35,085 bases of DNA from JAUUSJ01 sp051880475 (GTDB lineage Bacteria > Bacillota > Clostridia > Lachnospirales > Lachnospiraceae): positions 1 through 35,085 of the forward strand of contig JBJEOA010000051.1 of assembly GCA_051880475.1 (NCBI GenBank). Reading direction: 5' to 3'. Of this stretch, positions 7,864 to 15,369 are shown piece by piece. A model generated the notes under the pieces. That model did no database searches. It was not told where the DNA came from and worked only from the letters and a program-made list of their open reading frames with translations. The translations under genes were made by a program, and so were the position numbers. Positions within the stretch are counted from its first letter, which is position 1. Every line of letters begins with the position of its first letter.

Positions 7864-8439
7864 TTATCTTTTTTTACATGGTATTGGTTTTTTCGGACAA
7901 CGTGGCTTCACTGCACCTGCTAATACGATAGCTTCTTCCTCGCAGGCTTCCATACATTTTCCACACTGTACACATTCCCCCTGATTGATGACGTGGACAA
8001 ATCTCTTTTTGCCTAGAATGGCATCATCTTCACATACGTCCATACATTCCCCACAGCCAATACAGTCTGCTGCAATAATGTGGTAAGTCATGAACTTCTT
8101 GCATACGCCAGCACGACACGCTTTTTTACTTACATGCTCTTCAAAGATTTCTCTTTGATTAGAAATTGCATATAAAACCATCTGGGCGATATCCTGTCCA
8201 TCCTCACAAAGAGACTGGGTTTTCATCATCGCACAAAGATCTTCCATAAGAAGAAGATCCCCCGATCTTCCTTTTTTTTCTGTTATGTCCTTTAAGATCA
8301 TTTCAAGCTGTGTAATTCCTTCATAACCAAAGACACATTTTCCACAATCTTTGCATTTGTGAGAAATAACTTCTTTTAACAGAACATCTACAACACACTG
8401 ATTTTCTTTTATATTATTAATTTTTTCTATTGCTGTCAT
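7864..8439 (-). CDS. NuoF-tail/ferredoxin iron-sulfur protein
   Basis: A 191-residue electron carrier. The N-terminal part resembles the Fe-S-binding end of NuoF (N3 cluster): C29, C32 and C35 in CKDCGKC plus C78 in SLCEDGQD. The C-terminal part is a 2[4Fe-4S] ferredoxin: CIGCGECMDVC (C126-C136) and CVQCGKCMEAC (C156-C166). NuoF's NADH/FMN domain is absent, so it cannot take electrons from NADH by itself and probably relays them. The ATG at 8439 is preceded by GGAGGACAGAT, with the GGAGG overlapping the stop of the upstream flavoprotein gene. An ATG 21 bases upstream lacks such a site. It likely forms a complex with the NuoG/GltD-like protein. Confidence 0.82.
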   Translation of the reverse strand: MTAIEKINNIKENQCVVDVLLKEVISHKCKDCGKCVFGYEGITQLEMILKDITEKKGRSGDLLLMEDLCAMMKTQSLCEDGQDIAQMVLYAISNQREIFEEHVSKKACRAGVCKKFMTYHIIAADCIGCGECMDVCEDDAILGKKRFVHVINQGECVQCGKCMEACEEEAIVLAGAVKPRCPKKPIPCKKR

Positions 8440-8449
8440 ATCTGTCCTC

Positions 8450-10537
8450 CTAATATTCATTCCAAAGTTTTGGCTGGGTGAGATATGTTCTCAGATCACA
8501 TTGTAAACAACGCTCAGCTTCACATTTTGCTTGTTCACAAGTAAATGGTTTCTCCATAGCATCAAAACTACAAGATCTTTCCTGTGCACCTAACACCTCT
8601 GGATGAACTCTCTTAAAATCACCAAAACCTTCGATACGTCCAATACATGGATTCGGTGTCTCTTTTTTCACAAGTTCTTCTGAAATATCACCATCACCAC
8701 CAAGATATTGATCAATCGCAATAGCAGACTCACGTCCACCAACAATCGCTTCGATCACAGATTTTGTTCCAGTTACTACATCACCTGCTGCAAATACACC
8801 TTCCATAGATGTCGCATAATTTTCTGTCTGAATATATGGTCCATGGGTAAGATCAATGCCCATATTTTCTGTACCTTCGGGTTTTTGACCTACCGCAAAG
8901 ATTACATTATCCACCGCAATAACATGGTTTGTTCCTTCTTCTAAGTTGATAATTGCTTTACGATTTTCATCAAAATAGAATTCTTTAACTTTCTGTAATT
9001 CTACTCCCGTCACCTTATCTTCTCCCGTCACACGAAGGAAGGAATGTGCGGCATGAAGAATTACGCCCTCTTCTTCTCCTTCCATAATCTCTTCCCTAGA
9101 AGAAGTCATCTGCTGTTCATTTTCAAGACAGGCGATATGTACTTCCTTTGCACCTTGTCGAATGGCTGTTCTTGCACAATCATATGCAACATTTCCACCA
9201 CCTAGAATCATTACTTTTTCCCCTAATGGAAGTGGATTACCATCTCTGGCTCCTTTTAAGAACTCTGTATTTACATAAACACCAAGAAGATTATTTCCAT
9301 GTATTGGAAGTTTTGTTCCCTGATGAGTTCCGATAGATACTAACACTGCATCAAAACCATCAGACAATAATCGTGCTGGTTCCTCACAAGGAGTGTTTGT
9401 CTTTAGTTCCATGCCTACTTCCAAAATAGTTGCAATCTCTCGATCCAACAAAGCGTCTGGAAGTCGATAGGCAGGTATTCCATAACGGCACTGTCCACCG
9501 GCTTTTTCATTCTTTTCAAAAACAGTAACTTCATGCCCTTTTTTGGCCAGATAATATGCAGCAGTAAGACCTGCAGGACCTGCCCCAATCACAGCAACTT
9601 TTTTTCCAGTAGGAACTTCTTTTTTGGAAAACTCTTTCCATCCGCCGAAATCTTCGCATGCTGCCGCACGTTTTAATTTACAGATGGATACTGCTTCTCC
9701 AAGCTCTGCTCTTTTACAATTGCTTTCACAAATATGGGTACAAACAGAGCCAAGTACCTCTGGGAATGGTACTTTTTCACGAATTACCGCTGTCGCTTTT
9801 TCAAAATCTCCTTCTTTGATATAACGAATATATCTAGGAATATCGATATGTGCCGGACAAGTTGCACGACATGGAACAACATTATCTGCGTAGGATCTGT
9901 CTTCTTTCATAATCTTAAGTGCATCGATAATCGATCCTGTTGGACATACTTCAATACATGCGCCACAAAAACGGCATCCTGCTTCTTTTAATGTTTTTCC
10001 CTTTGGAATACCAGCGCGAATCCCACTTTCTGTCTTTACATAATCAAGTACCTTCACTCCTCTTAGATCCTGACAGGCACGGATACATCTACCACAGCGC
10101 ACACAACGAGTAAAAAGATGGGAGATTAGTGGGTTACTATCATTGTTTGCAACACTTCTTGATTTCTTTCTCCAACGCTCTGCACTGACACCCATATACT
10201 GATACATGGATTGTAATTCACATTTTCCGTATTTTGGACAACCAGTACAATCCGCAGGATGTGTTGCGAGAATTAATTCCATCGCTGCTTTTCGGATTTT
10301 TTCCGCTTCTGGTCCATTTATAGTGATTTTCATCCCATCTTCTGCTTTTGTCATACAAGAAGGGACAGCCCCCTCTACTCCGTCAATTTCAACGGAGCAT
10401 AGGCGACATCCTCCCTTAGCTTCTAAATCTGGATGACTACAAAGATGAGGGATAAAAATACTAGCTTCTAAGGCAGCTTCTAAAATAGAACTGCCCTCTC
10501 TTGCTTCTATTTCTTTTCCATCAATAATAAGTCTCAT
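8450..10537 (-). CDS. NuoG/GltD-like Fe-S flavoprotein, NAD(P)H-dependent
   Basis: A 695-residue fusion counted from the ATG at 10537 (the adjacent TTG is less likely). From the N-terminus it has a [2Fe-2S] domain (C33, C44, C47, C61), a His-Cys3 cluster (H93, C97, C100, C106), two [4Fe-4S] motifs (C145-C155 and C188-C198), a GltD-type Cys-rich linker (about 220-300), and an FAD/NAD(P) oxidoreductase core. The core has VAVIGAGPAGL at 315-324 and a second nucleotide fold near GGGNVAYDCA. This resembles glutamate synthase small subunits and NfnB fused to a NuoG head. It probably oxidises NAD(P)H and passes electrons through its clusters to the ferredoxin partner and the FAD enzyme encoded on either side. 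Confidence 0.86.
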   Translation of the reverse strand: MRLIIDGKEIEAREGSSILEAALEASIFIPHLCSHPDLEAKGGCRLCSVEIDGVEGAVPSCMTKAEDGMKITINGPEAEKIRKAAMELILATHPADCTGCPKYGKCELQSMYQYMGVSAERWRKKSRSVANNDSNPLISHLFTRCVRCGRCIRACQDLRGVKVLDYVKTESGIRAGIPKGKTLKEAGCRFCGACIEVCPTGSIIDALKIMKEDRSYADNVVPCRATCPAHIDIPRYIRYIKEGDFEKATAVIREKVPFPEVLGSVCTHICESNCKRAELGEAVSICKLKRAAACEDFGGWKEFSKKEVPTGKKVAVIGAGPAGLTAAYYLAKKGHEVTVFEKNEKAGGQCRYGIPAYRLPDALLDREIATILEVGMELKTNTPCEEPARLLSDGFDAVLVSIGTHQGTKLPIHGNNLLGVYVNTEFLKGARDGNPLPLGEKVMILGGGNVAYDCARTAIRQGAKEVHIACLENEQQMTSSREEIMEGEEEGVILHAAHSFLRVTGEDKVTGVELQKVKEFYFDENRKAIINLEEGTNHVIAVDNVIFAVGQKPEGTENMGIDLTHGPYIQTENYATSMEGVFAAGDVVTGTKSVIEAIVGGRESAIAIDQYLGGDGDISEELVKKETPNPCIGRIEGFGDFKRVHPEVLGAQERSCSFDAMEKPFTCEQAKCEAERCLQCDLRTYLTQPKLWNEY

Positions 10538-10581
10538 CAATTTTTCTCCTAAACTTTTTCAGCTACAAATTATGCCATCGA

Positions 10582-12069
10582 CTAAAATTCAAAATCTTCA
10601 TCGCCAGCAGATGCATTTTCACCGGCAATACGTCCACTGTTAAGACAAAATCCCATTGTATTTCCAGAAAGGATAAATGGATAACTGTCACCAAAAATAT
10701 TACATGCGTCTGTTCCTGCACAATATAAACCAGGGATTACTTTTGCATCCTGTGTTAATACCTGTGTTTTATGGTTGATTTTTACTCCGCCGAGGGAACC
10801 ATAAGCGCCGACATTTTGACGACATACATAGAAAGGTGCTTTTTCAATCGGCTGCATATATGCTCTATCTTTTTCAAATATTTCATCATATCCAAGATCA
10901 CACATATCATTGTATTCTTGTACCTGCTCCACAAGGCCTTCCACGTCAATACCAATCATTTCTGCTAATTCTTCAATAGTATCTGCCTGTGCAATTGGTT
11001 CATATCCTGCCTCAAGGTCTCTATTCCACTGTTCATCAAAGTGATCGAATAAATCATGTGGATGTACATGGGACACGATGTCAGGACCTTTTTTCTTATA
11101 TTTCTTTAACATTTTACTGTCAAAGATGGCATAAGCAACTTTACCAGGCTGTGCTGCAATCGCATTTCCTGTAAATGTTGTATTGGCAATCTGGTCTTCT
11201 GGCATAAATCTATAACCATTTCTGTTTACCCATAAACATGGCTGACGAAAAGCACCGTCTAAGATGAAATGGTTCATATTGTCTGGCAACTGATACATCA
11301 ATTCCATAATACATGGCTCTTTCCCTGCGCCAGCTTCCCATGCCATCTTAATTCCATCCCCTTTCATACCAGGGATTGCAAAGTTGTAAATCGTTTTGCC
11401 GAATTCAAACTCTGTTTCTTCTGCAATCATCTGTGGATTGTCACCAAATCCACCAGTACAGATAATAACAGCATTTGCTCTTGCTTCGATTTCTTCTCCG
11501 TTTTTATCCACAGCAATTACACCAACAGCCGCACCATCTTCCATGATTACTTTTTTTACTGGTGTTTCGAATAAGAATTCTACGCCTAATTCTTTTGCCC
11601 TTTCTGTCATCTTCTTTGTCATGGCCGTCGCACAACGTGGGCCTGGCATTCCGCCACCCTCTGGTTTTACAACATGCCATGTGAATTCACCGTCAGAATA
11701 TGCTCTTGTTGCTTCTGGGGCAGAAAATGCTCTTTGTACGCCAACAAATTCCACTCCCATATCCATAAGCCAATCAATGGTATCACCGGATTTAAAGTAA
11801 TAATCACGTACCATTCTTGCATCAACACGATAATGTGTAAAATACATATGTTTACGGAATGCTTCTCCTGGAGTTAATGCAATCATATGATCTTTCTGAA
11901 TACGGGAACCTACTCCAAGAGGGCCCATACCCATATTTGCTGCTCCACCAGTTGTTGTGGATTTTTCAAAAGTGATAACGCTGGCACCATTTTCTGCTGC
12001 GGCAATACTTGCTGCAAGACCTGAAAGACCAGCCGCTACTACTACGACATCTGCCTGTAACTGTTTCAT
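10582..12069 (-). CDS. FAD-dependent oxidoreductase, fumarate reductase/3-ketosteroid dehydrogenase superfamily
   Basis: A 495-residue soluble flavoprotein of the FAD_binding_2 fold. The dinucleotide motif is VVVAAGLSGLAAS (first Gly of GxGxxG is Ala), followed by FEKSTTTGGAANMG. The C-terminal FAD segment contains GSLGGVKIN, GLYCAGTDA and NSGRIAGENA. There is no heme domain, no signal peptide and no FMN-binding (ApbE-type) domain. The Arg and His residues that bind and protonate fumarate in soluble fumarate reductases are not at the expected places: the region after NRNGYRFMPED lacks the TRD motif, and GVHG...ANRLGG is replaced by IFGDSYPFILSGN. It probably reduces or oxidises a different C=C bond, with electrons from the two downstream Fe-S proteins. 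The start has AAAGGAGG upstream. Confidence 0.82.
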   Translation of the reverse strand: MKQLQADVVVVAAGLSGLAASIAAAENGASVITFEKSTTTGGAANMGMGPLGVGSRIQKDHMIALTPGEAFRKHMYFTHYRVDARMVRDYYFKSGDTIDWLMDMGVEFVGVQRAFSAPEATRAYSDGEFTWHVVKPEGGGMPGPRCATAMTKKMTERAKELGVEFLFETPVKKVIMEDGAAVGVIAVDKNGEEIEARANAVIICTGGFGDNPQMIAEETEFEFGKTIYNFAIPGMKGDGIKMAWEAGAGKEPCIMELMYQLPDNMNHFILDGAFRQPCLWVNRNGYRFMPEDQIANTTFTGNAIAAQPGKVAYAIFDSKMLKKYKKKGPDIVSHVHPHDLFDHFDEQWNRDLEAGYEPIAQADTIEELAEMIGIDVEGLVEQVQEYNDMCDLGYDEIFEKDRAYMQPIEKAPFYVCRQNVGAYGSLGGVKINHKTQVLTQDAKVIPGLYCAGTDACNIFGDSYPFILSGNTMGFCLNSGRIAGENASAGDEDFEF

Positions 12070-12089
12070 GATAAATACCTCCTTTAATA

Positions 12090-12548
12090 CTATTCTTTAC
12101 ATATACTGTTTGTAATCTTTTCTGCAGGACTATTCCATAAGAAAGAAACGATATATCCAACAATATAGATTGGAACAAATGTAGTTGCCATACCAATAAA
12201 ATATGCAATAATCGGTGCATGTCCTAAAATACATACGTTAAAATAAGTAAGAATTAAACAGTTAATCAATACATATCCTAAGTTCACAACTGCATTAATA
12301 CATAATCCAAATGGTAAGGTTTCTGGTTTTGTATTACATTTCATTGCAAATGCAACGCCCCATTGAACTAGGGGCAGACAAATCCCAACGAAGAAAGAAA
12401 TTATATAGGCAATTCCAAAATTGATAAAAAATAAACTTGGTACAATGGTATGTATTGCTAGTAACTGAGCCGTCAAAGAAATAGATGCTGCCACCGGAAT
12501 ATTCATAATGAGTGCATTGATTGCACGAAATTTCAGACTCTTATTCAT
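12090..12548 (-). CDS. small integral membrane protein, function unknown
   Basis: A 152-residue protein with four predicted membrane segments (about 10-30, 35-60, 80-105 and 112-138) and a basic N-terminus (MNKSLKFRAIN). I do not recognise it with certainty; the layout is reminiscent of DUF2798-type proteins. It is co-transcribed, 15 bases after the flavoprotein gene and 20 bases before the FAD oxidoreductase gene, with a clear GGGAGGATTTCAT ribosome site. It has no heme-binding His pairs and no quinone-site signature that I can see. It may anchor the redox module to the membrane or help move substrate, but this is context only. Confidence 0.6.
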   Translation of the reverse strand: MNKSLKFRAINALIMNIPVAASISLTAQLLAIHTIVPSLFFINFGIAYIISFFVGICLPLVQWGVAFAMKCNTKPETLPFGLCINAVVNLGYVLINCLILTYFNVCILGHAPIIAYFIGMATTFVPIYIVGYIVSFLWNSPAEKITNSICKE

Positions 12549-12563
12549 ATGAAATCCTCCCGA

Positions 12564-13511
12564 TTATTCCAAACCTTTAAATTGTTTTTCTTTATAACGA
12601 ACTATTTTCTTTGCAACGATTTCTCTATTTTCTGGATTTGCGAAAAATCCTCCCTGTGTCTCTCCAATTTCATCCAAATGTCTCGCACGACCAATCACAG
12701 TAGTACGATCTTTGTATAATCCATCTTCTTGAATTACAAATTTCCATTTACCCTCATCTGTCTGTTCTAATGTTCCACCGGCACCACACACCTGACATTC
12801 GATTGGATAATGAATACCATCCCACTGTTTTTCTCCTAATACAAGAGCATTGGAGTGGCAGTTTGGACACCATCCCATATCCTCATCACCTAACCATTTT
12901 CGATCTTCTGCTGGTGTTTTTACCGCTTTCATAATGTTCTCTCCCATTTTATGGGCACGTGCAATTAACTCATCATCTAGTAAACACTGCGCTGGACCTG
13001 GAACTCTTGTTGCTAATAACATATCTACAACTTGAAAGTCAGTTGTAAACATTGTAGCCTGCATTCCTTCTAGTGCCATGGACTGCCATGCACGTGTAGA
13101 ACCACCAACAGAGATAAGACCTGCAACGCGATCTCTGTGTTCAATAGCTCCAATCGCCTCTAAAAATGATGTTTCATAACTTAAACTTCTCTGTGCAAAT
13201 GCAAGATAGTTTGCAGATGGCATTAAATCATACGTTGGTACAGAAAAGATTACCGCATCCTGATTTAATATTGCATCCATGATTTTCTTCTTATCATCTT
13301 TATCGTCAAGGACACATCCAACATTTTTTCCCTGACTCATTCCGATGGTGCAACTAGTACATCCAGTACAATCTAAGATATTAAAATCTCTTAAATTAAT
13401 CATACTTACTTCTGCTCCTGCTTCTTCACAGGCAATCAAAGCCTCTTTTAATAGAATCTCACTATTGCTGTTTTTTCTTCCAGCTGCTACACCCATAATT
13501 TTAATACTCAT
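12564..13511 (-). CDS. flavodoxin-fold FMN/Fe-S flavoprotein with C-terminal zinc ribbon
   Basis: A 315-residue protein. Residues 1-200 form an NADPH-dependent FMN reductase/iron-sulfur flavoprotein fold: the FMN phosphate loop is GVAAGRKNSNSE at 7-18. The Cys pattern DCTGCTSC...GC (C48, C51, C54, C66) is like archaeal and clostridial Isf proteins, so a [4Fe-4S] cluster is likely. Residues 213-245 add a zinc ribbon (C215, C218, C239, C242), followed by a basic tail. It is the first gene of the operon, with AAGGAGG before the ATG, facing the PucR-type regulator. It may supply reduced flavin or single electrons to the FAD enzyme, or reduce the substrate itself. The zinc-ribbon extension is not standard for Isf. 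Confidence 0.82.
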   Translation of the reverse strand: MSIKIMGVAAGRKNSNSEILLKEALIACEEAGAEVSMINLRDFNILDCTGCTSCTIGMSQGKNVGCVLDDKDDKKKIMDAILNQDAVIFSVPTYDLMPSANYLAFAQRSLSYETSFLEAIGAIEHRDRVAGLISVGGSTRAWQSMALEGMQATMFTTDFQVVDMLLATRVPGPAQCLLDDELIARAHKMGENIMKAVKTPAEDRKWLGDEDMGWCPNCHSNALVLGEKQWDGIHYPIECQVCGAGGTLEQTDEGKWKFVIQEDGLYKDRTTVIGRARHLDEIGETQGGFFANPENREIVAKKIVRYKEKQFKGLE

Positions 13512-13755
13512 ATTAAATCCTCCTTGTTATAAGTTTCTTTGCTTGTTTGATAAAATAATAACATTCTTGTTTCCATCATACATCGGACGAGAATTGGAGA
13601 AAAAGTAAAAAAAAAGTCTCCTTTTTCCAACAAATGTCTGATATAATATTTATCGATGCATATTGTCAGCTCAAACAGCTAACTACAGGATTTAATTGAG
13701 AGAACATAGCCTTTGACTACAATTATCAAAACTAACCCACAGAAAGGAACATAAT
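13512..13755. promoter_or_regulatory. divergent control region between the 14-gene operon and the pucR-like gene
   Basis: This 244-bp spacer must hold promoters for both directions. For the regulator there is an extended -10 element, TGaTATAAT at 13639-13647, about 110 bases before the ATG, with no good -35. For the operon, a CTGACA box near 13675 with AT-rich -10 candidates near 13650 overlaps the regulator promoter, so binding there could control both. An imperfect inverted repeat (TTGGAGAAAAAG / CTTTTTCCAA) at about 13594-13630 is a possible operator. These are eye readings of short motifs. Confidence 0.4.
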
Positions 13756-15279
13756 ATGGCATATTTATCCACTATTATTGAAGATATTGAAAAAAGATAT
13801 TCTATTAAAGTACATGGAGACTACTATTCAAAACAAACAATTGACGGAATTCGTTTTTTAGACAAAAATGATATTTCTATCTCTTATTTATATCCAAATA
13901 TAATATATTTGACAGATTTTCGTGAAAAATACTCCAAAGATCTGGTGGGAAATATCCTTTGTGTCGGTTGTGATAATCAAATTCCAGAAGGAAATGCCTT
14001 GTATATTTTTGAGTCTTTAGACCTCTATGATCTTCACAATTTAATCGAAAGCTCCCTTCAAGCCTACAGACGGGTTGAGATACATAAAACTACTTTATTT
14101 CATGCATTATATACAGGGAAAGGTCTTTTGAACCTCTTGGAAAATGGCTATAAGATGATTAGAAATCCTATCGTTGTTTGTGATAGCTCCTACAATGTAC
14201 TTGCCTCCTACCCTGAGGTTTCCGATGAGAAATTTTTAGAAATCCGTAATCACCGCCTCTCCCTAAAAGATATTTTTACGGATAATATGAAAAAATCACT
14301 GACGATTGAGCGTATCTACCACACAGTTTATCCTTTTGTTACAGAAGTAGATGATGCCGAATTTCCGATGATTTTTGAAAGCATACGAATCAAACGTGCC
14401 GTTGTTGGATATATCTGTGTACGTTGTATAGAAAAAGACTACGAAGAGAATGATTTAGAGATTATCCACTCTCTAACGCAGATGATCTCCATTCAATTAC
14501 AAAAAGACGATACCTATAACAATCCATACGGTATCAAATATGATATGTTTTTAAAGGAATTATTTGAAAGACAATTCGACGGGGAAGAAGCCGCCAGAAA
14601 ACATTTATCGTTTTTAGGCGTAAAGCCAAAACAGAATTATTATATTATTATTTCTGGTTTCACCAATGCACAATCCCATTCTATGGCAAATACTTATTAT
14701 TGGAATCAGATTACCTCTATCTTTAAAAATAGTATTACTGGAGTTTTTGGGAATCGTTTCGTAACTTTAGTGTCTACCTCTGACAAGGACTCATTTTTTG
14801 AAAAACTTTCCTCAAGGCTGGAAACTTTCCTACAAATGAATCATATGTTGGCAGCAGTAAGTTATAGTTTTGATCAACTTTGGGATGCTTTTGTCTATGC
14901 GGGACAATGTAATAGTCTTCTCTCAGAACGATTAGTCATGTACAATGATTCTCCAGTCTTATTTTATGAAGATCATTATCTAAAACATCTCATTAATATG
15001 ACAAAGAATCTAGCTGCCATAAAGGCTTCTATTCACCCCGACATAAAGGATATGATAAAGTACGATGCCAGCCAGAAAACCGAATATATTCATACCTTGA
15101 AAACTTATTTTCAACATAACCGTAGTATGTCAGATACCGCAAAGGCCTTATTCATCCATAAATCAACATTATTTTATCGCTTTGATAAAATGAAACAATT
15201 ATTTAATATTGATATTTATGATGCAGATAAACTTTTTACTTATGAATACTCGCTTCGTATCCTATCAGTATCGATATGA
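13756..15279 (+). CDS. PucR/CdaR-type transcriptional regulator
   Basis: A 507-residue regulator. The C-terminal 70 residues (LKTYFQHNRSMSDTAKALFI followed by HKSTLFYRFDKMKQLF) match the PucR C-terminal helix-turn-helix. The middle part, with a GGDEF-like CdaR region around 260-390, and an N-terminal sensory region complete the usual layout. PucR-family proteins commonly control catabolic genes for purines, sugar acids, proline or aromatic compounds in response to the substrate. It is divergent from the 14-gene operon and shares a 244-bp control region with it, so it is the probable substrate-responsive regulator. The start ATG has AAAGGAACATA upstream. Confidence 0.85.
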   Translation: MAYLSTIIEDIEKRYSIKVHGDYYSKQTIDGIRFLDKNDISISYLYPNIIYLTDFREKYSKDLVGNILCVGCDNQIPEGNALYIFESLDLYDLHNLIESSLQAYRRVEIHKTTLFHALYTGKGLLNLLENGYKMIRNPIVVCDSSYNVLASYPEVSDEKFLEIRNHRLSLKDIFTDNMKKSLTIERIYHTVYPFVTEVDDAEFPMIFESIRIKRAVVGYICVRCIEKDYEENDLEIIHSLTQMISIQLQKDDTYNNPYGIKYDMFLKELFERQFDGEEAARKHLSFLGVKPKQNYYIIISGFTNAQSHSMANTYYWNQITSIFKNSITGVFGNRFVTLVSTSDKDSFFEKLSSRLETFLQMNHMLAAVSYSFDQLWDAFVYAGQCNSLLSERLVMYNDSPVLFYEDHYLKHLINMTKNLAAIKASIHPDIKDMIKYDASQKTEYIHTLKTYFQHNRSMSDTAKALFIHKSTLFYRFDKMKQLFNIDIYDADKLFTYEYSLRILSVSI

Positions 15280-15298
15280 TAAAGCTAAAAGCTAAAAC

Positions 15299-15355
15299 AA
15301 AATCTGCTATTTATATATCAATCTTGATTATATAAATAGCAGATTTTATCTTTTT
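15299..15355. terminator. bidirectional intrinsic terminator
   Basis: A long stem, AAAATCTGCTATTTATATA paired with TATATAAATAGCAGATTTT (15299-15317 and 15329-15347), is followed on the plus strand by ATCTTTTTATT. It sits between the convergent pucR-like and sensor-kinase genes and can serve both. Confidence 0.85.
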
Positions 15356-15369
15356 ATTAATATACATTA

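Noticed and set aside
10582..12069. Naming the FAD enzyme a fumarate reductase
   Set aside because: The substrate-binding Arg and His residues of soluble fumarate reductases are not found, and no heme or FMN domain is present.
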